DNA from: Owenia fusiformis
Lineage: Eukaryota; Annelida; Polychaeta; Sabellida; Oweniidae
DNA: 64,000 nt
Direction: 5' to 3'
NCBI GenBank assembly: GCA_903813345.2
Contig: CAIIXF020000007.1
Location: 36,238,538 to 36,302,537 of the forward strand
The notes under the pieces are model-generated. The model did no database searches, was not told the DNA's origin, and saw nothing but the letters and a program-made list of their open reading frames with translations. A program made the translations under genes and the position numbers. Of the stretch, positions 27,101-33,100 are shown one piece after another (the first letter of the stretch is position 1; each line of letters starts with the position of its first letter).

Positions 27101-30100
27101 AGCCAAAGTTATGCCAATTATTAAACGTTTTGTTATGATTTTATACAATAGAGACAACAATGAAACAACTGTAAATGCTGCAAGACAAGAAATGTTCACT
27201 AGGAAAACAACTCAAACTGAGAACATCCCACAAACGTAGGTTGTATGCGTTACAACAGCATATCAAACATGTTCTATTCCAGGCAGTATATGTGCAAGGC
27301 CAGACAATTATACCTATGTCAGTCCTCCCCTCACCCTCATAATTGGGTTGGGAATCCACTACCACAAAGATTGGGGAAATAAGAGTCAGTATAGAGTATA
27401 TGATAAAACAAATAGTGACTGGCTTATTTCAAGCAATAGTGTAAATGATTTCCCCTTGGGAATATCCTCTTTAATGTACTATTTCCTCAGCCTGCGGCTT
27501 CGGGAATAGTTCATTTTAGAGGATATTTCCTCGGGGAAATAAATATAGGTTATTTACTGGGAGGGATTGAATATAGGTTTTATTCCGAGGGACAATATGA
27601 TATTGACCGAAGGGTAATATGATATTGCCCAAGGGAGCTTAGCGACCGAGTGTCAATATGATATTGCCCAAGGTCAATATCATATTTTCCAAGGAATAAA
27701 ACCCATATTCAATCCCGACCAGAAATAACCTATTTATTCCATAATACATCCCTCGAAAATGTTTCATTTTGATAATGCAAACATTATATTAATAAATGCA
27801 CATTGTTTGTTCAAATCTGACTTCAGATTTGACATTTGACCTTCAATGACCTTCTCAAGGTCAAAAAGGTCTGTTTTCAACTTGCTTCAAATTGACTAAA
27901 TTTTTTTTTTTCAAAATCATCTACGTGTTCTCAGAAATTCAAATCTGACTTTAGATTTGACTTAAGATTTGACATTTGACCTTCAATGACCTTCTCAAAG
28001 TCAAAAAAGGTCAAAAAGGTCTTTTTTCAACTTGCTTCAAATTGACTAAATCTTTTTTTCAAAATCATCTACATGTTCTCAGAAATTCAAATCTAACTTT
28101 AGATTTGACATTTGACCTTCAATGACCTTCTCAATGTAAAAAAAGGTCAAAAAGGTATTTTTTCATCTTGCTTCAAATTGACTAAATATTTTTTTCAAAA
28201 TCATCTACATGTTCTCAGAAATTGAAATCTGACTTTAGATTTGACTTAAGATTTGACATTTGACATTCAATGACCTTCTCAAAGTCAAAAAAGGTCAAAA
28301 AGGTCTTTTTTCAACTTGCTTCAAATTGACTAAATTTTTTTTTCAAAATCATCTACATGTTCTCAGAAATTCAAATCTAACTTTAGATTTGACATTTGAC
28401 CTTCAATGACCTTCTCAATGTCAAAAAAGGTCAAAAAAGTATTTTTTCATCTTGCTTCAAATTGACTAAATTTTTTTTCAAAATCATCTACATGTTCTCA
28501 GAAATTCAAATATGACTTTAGATTTGACATTTGACCTTCAATGACCTTCTCAAGGTCAAAAAAGGTCAAAAAGGTCTTTTTTCAACTTGCTTCAAATTGA
28601 CTAATTTTTTTTTTCAAAATCATCTACATGTTCTCAGAAATTCAAATCTGACTTAAGATTTGACATTTCACCTTTAATGACCTTCTCAAGGTCAAAAAAG
28701 GTCAAAAAGGTCAAAAAGGTCTGTTTTCAACTTGCTTCAAATTGACCAAAATTTTTTTTCAAAATCATCTACATCTTTTCAGAAGTTCAAATTTGACTTT
28801 ACAAGTTCTCAGAAGTTCAAATCTGACTTTAGATTTGACCTTTGACCTTCAATGACCTTCTCAAGGTCAAAAAGGTCTTTTTTCAACTTGCTTCAAATTT
28901 ACTTAAATTCTTTTTCAAAATCATCTACATGTTCTCAGAAGTTCAAATCTGACTTTACATTTGACAATTGACCTTCAATGACCTTCTCAATGTCAAAAAA
29001 AAGTCAAAGAGGTATTTTTTCAACTTGCTTCAAATTGACGAATTTTTTTTCAAAATCATCTACATGTTCTAAGAAGTTCAAATGAAACGTTCTTAAGGTC
29101 AAAAGGTATTTTCCAACTTGCTTTAAATTGACCAAATTGTTTTAGGTGGTGACATTTTGTCATGTTAATGCCTTGTTCCTTCATATTTCCCTGGGAAAAC
29201 AGTAGTATTATGGAATAATTTATTTACACTATTGCCCTCAATTGCAGTCACTATTTGAATAATGTTATGCTCATTATTTCTTCAGTACAAAATTTTTTTT
29301 ATTGCCAACACGGCTAATTTTTTCTTGGTATTCTGTTCTAATGAGCAGGTGCTTAATAAAGCCTTCGTATTACATACGTATATGTTATTGTTGTGTAATG
29401 TCAATGCCTTGTGAACACATTCACTCTCAGTCAAAGGTGACATCTATCACATATTGTATCATTGGGATATAGAACTGTAATGGATGGCACCAAGTCATTA
29501 AGTACAGTGTACTTTCAAAAATGTGCAAAAGTAGTTGTTTGTTAATGATGCAATATTCAAAATGAAATGATTTTTGGTTCTGTTAATGAAATGGTGATTT
29601 ATCTGTTTATTCAACAAAACAAAACAAACCTGATATTAATTAATATCATATTCATAATATTTAAGAAAACAAAGCTGATATTATTCACATCATATTCATA
29701 ATATTTAAGAAAACAAAGCTGATATTATTCACATCATATTCATAATATTTAAGAAAACAAAGCTGATATTATTCACATCATATTTATAATATTTAACACA
29801 TTTTTACAAGATTAGCATTCAAAGCAGCATAATCAATCTCACAACATTATTTTTTTTTCATTTCATCCATATTTCATCGTAACTGTACTAGTGTACTTAG
29901 GTCCTCTTGAAATACACTTGGAATACAGGTTCTCATTAAGTCCTATAGCAAAACACTTTGGTTCTCAGTAGGTCCTGTTGCAACAACCCAGGTCCACATT
30001 AGGTCCTATAGCAAAACACTTTGGTCCTCAGTAGGTTCACATTAGGTCCTATAGCAAAACACTTTGGTTCTCAGTAGGTCCTATTGCAACAACCCAGGTT

Positions 30101-33100
30101 CACATTAGATCCTGTAGCAAAACACTTTGGTTCTCAGTAGGTCCTGTTGCAACAACCCAGGTCCACATTAGGTCCTATAGCAAAACACTTTGGTCCTCAG
30201 TAGGTTCACATTAGGTCCCATAGCAAAACAATTTGGTTCTCAGTAGGTCCTATTGCAACAACCCAGGTTAACATTAGGTCCTACAGCAAAACACTTTGGT
30301 CCTCAGTAGGTTCACATTGGGTCCTATAGCAAAACACTTAAGTCCTCAGTAGATTCTGTTGTAATGCAGCTAGATCCACGTTAGGTGTAATTGCAATACA
30401 CTTAAAGGTCCTCCATTGAGACGGATTCATCTAGTCTGAATCACATCACATCTTCGAGCATTCATTAGGTGTAATTGAGATTCACCTCATCTGAATAATA
30501 TTACGTCTTTCAGCATTCAACTCTTTCTTTGACATCTAGAGCAACCATGTTATCATGTACTTATGAGACGGATTCACCTTATCTGAATAATATTACGTCT
30601 TTGAGCATTCAACTCTTTCTTCGACATCTAGAGCAACCATGTTATCATGTACTTATGAGACGGATTCACCTTATCTGAATAATATTACGTCTTTGAGCAT
30701 TCAACTCTTTCTTTGACATCTAGAGCAACCATGTTATCATGTACTTATGAGACGGATTCACCTTATCTGAATAATATTACGTCTTTGAGCATTCAACTCT
30801 TTCTTTGACATCTAGAGCAACCATGTTATCATGTACTTATGAGACGGATTCACCTATCTGAATAATATTACGTCTTTGAGCATTCAACTCTTTCTTCGAC
30901 ATCTAGAGCAACCATGTTATCATGTACTTATGAGACGGATTCACCTTATCTGAATAATATTACGTCTTTGAGCATTCAACTCTTTCTTCGACATCTAGAG
31001 CAACCATGTTATCATGTACTTATGAGACGGATTCACCTTATCTGAATAATATTACGTCTTTGAGCATTCAACTCTTTCTTCGACATCTAGAGCAACCATG
31101 TTATCATGTACTTATGAGACGGATTCACCTTATCTGAATAATATTACGTCTTTGAGCATTCAACTCTTTCTTCGACATCTAGAGCAACCATGTTATCATG
31201 TACTTATGAGACGGATTCACCTTATCTGAATAATATTACGTCTTTGAGCATTCAACTCTTTCTTCGACATCTAGAGCAACCATGTTATCATGTACTTATG
31301 AGACGGATTCACCTTATCTGAATAACACTACATCTTCGAGCATTCAACTCTTTCTTCAATATCTAGAGCAACTATGTTATCATGTACTTATGAGACGGAT
31401 TCACCTTATCTGAATAACACTACATCTTCGAGCATTCAACTCTTTCTTCAAGATCTAGAGCAACCATGTTATCATGTATTGACATTGCAGCCATGTCAGT
31501 TCCATGGACAGTAGGATTATCTACAGTATTATTCCTGTGTTCATCTTCCTTCAGATTACAAGTCATCACCTTTTTCATGGCTGTTTTTATCTCCTTGTGT
31601 CGCCAGGCATATATCCAAGGATTTGCCATTGAATTCCCAAGGGCCACATTACTAGAAACTGCCATTACCAAATATGAAAGTAAGGGCCCATCCTGTCCAA
31701 TATCTAAGAGAGTTGAGATAAACAGGTATTGGGCCCAACTGATCCAGAACAATGCCATAATTGTACATGTTGTCATGGTGATGACTCTGTCTTTTTTTAA
31801 TGTAGTTAAAGTTAAGCTGTTCTCAGCTCCAGCCGTTTGGCCGATATCAACAATTAAGTTCACTTTCCTTATATAGTATGCCATTGCTATGAATAGACCA
31901 ATGTTAATTGCGAGCATAACACCAACTTGAATTTTCAGTATTGTTAGGAATGTCTCATCAAATACAGCTGCACTTCGACATATGTCATATGGTTTCCTTA
32001 TGAAGGCACCCATAAACATCGGCAGGCATACAATAAAGAGCTCGGAAATCCACACCACGATAATTATCACACAGATTGTTTTAAATGTGATATACCTAGC
32101 ATGCCAGTTGGGGTATACAGTCCTCAAATAGCGCTCTATCATCATCAGTGTTAAATGCATTAGAGACATTAACATGGATGTTGTAACCACAAGGATCTTT
32201 AAAAAGCACAATAAGCCATCGATCTTATCTTCTATGTGGATGATGAATGGCAGATAGTTTGTGATTGCGTGAAGGAAACACACAGTCAGACCTGTTATGA
32301 AGTCAACAATTGAGAGTGTTACTATGAGGGTGTTGGTCACAGTCCTTAGATTGCGAAACTTGGCGTAAATCATGAAAACGAGCCCATTGCTGAAACAAAT
32401 CAGTATCCCCAGAATCATCTCCAGGATCATTAGAGTTATGGCAAGTGGTACTGGAATCCACTTAAACATTATTTCTGTGTCATTGATTGTACCACTATTT
32501 ATTGTGTCATTGATTGAACCATTGCTTAGTGAGCTGTTGATTGTACCATAACTGTTGTTCATTGGGCTCTTGGGTATTGTATCCATTGATGTGTTTATTA
32601 TATCCATTGGTCCATTCATTTTATCTATTGATCTGTTCGGTGTATCCATTAATCTGTTCATTGATCTATTCATTGTATCCATTGATCTGATCATTGTATC
32701 ATTAATTTGTTCATTGTGTCCATTGATCTGTTCATTGTATCCATTAATTAATTGATTAATTAATTAATTAATCTGTTCATTGAATTTATTGATCATTATA
32801 TCATTATATTGATCATGTTATCATTGAGCAATTTTTCATTTGTACTTTCAATGCTTTTAGCTTATATTCTTTTGCTACACATAACTCTCGATTTCTATAA
32901 CTGAAGTAATTCTCTACTGGAATACTTGTTAGTGTCTGCTCTTAAGCGCTTAAGCTCAAGTGCTCATCCCATTTCTTTATTTACACTATGTATGTGCTAC
33001 ATGCAATGTGACTTCTGATTGTTTTCTGCTATGAGACACTTGATTAATCGCCAGCCAATTCTGAGAAAATGAAGTTGTGCTGTTCCTTTTATGGCATCCT

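Larger units (their letters stand above)
29440..32990 (-). repeat. GPCR duplicon, right copy, expanded by internal minisatellites
   Basis: Partner of 22010-24385. It is longer because three neighbouring seeds grew: a ~43-base AAACAAAGCTGATATTATTC unit (29620-29790), a ~65-base AGGTCCTATAGCAAAACAC unit (29930-30360) and the 92-base stop-codon unit (30470-31460). Confidence 0.75.

Noticed and set aside
30473-31460. CRISPR-like regular array
   Set aside because: Whole 92-base units repeat with no variable spacers, and the genome is eukaryotic.
31466-31876. 136-residue + strand frame (and 22938-23204)
   Set aside because: Antisense shadow of the GPCR coding regions.
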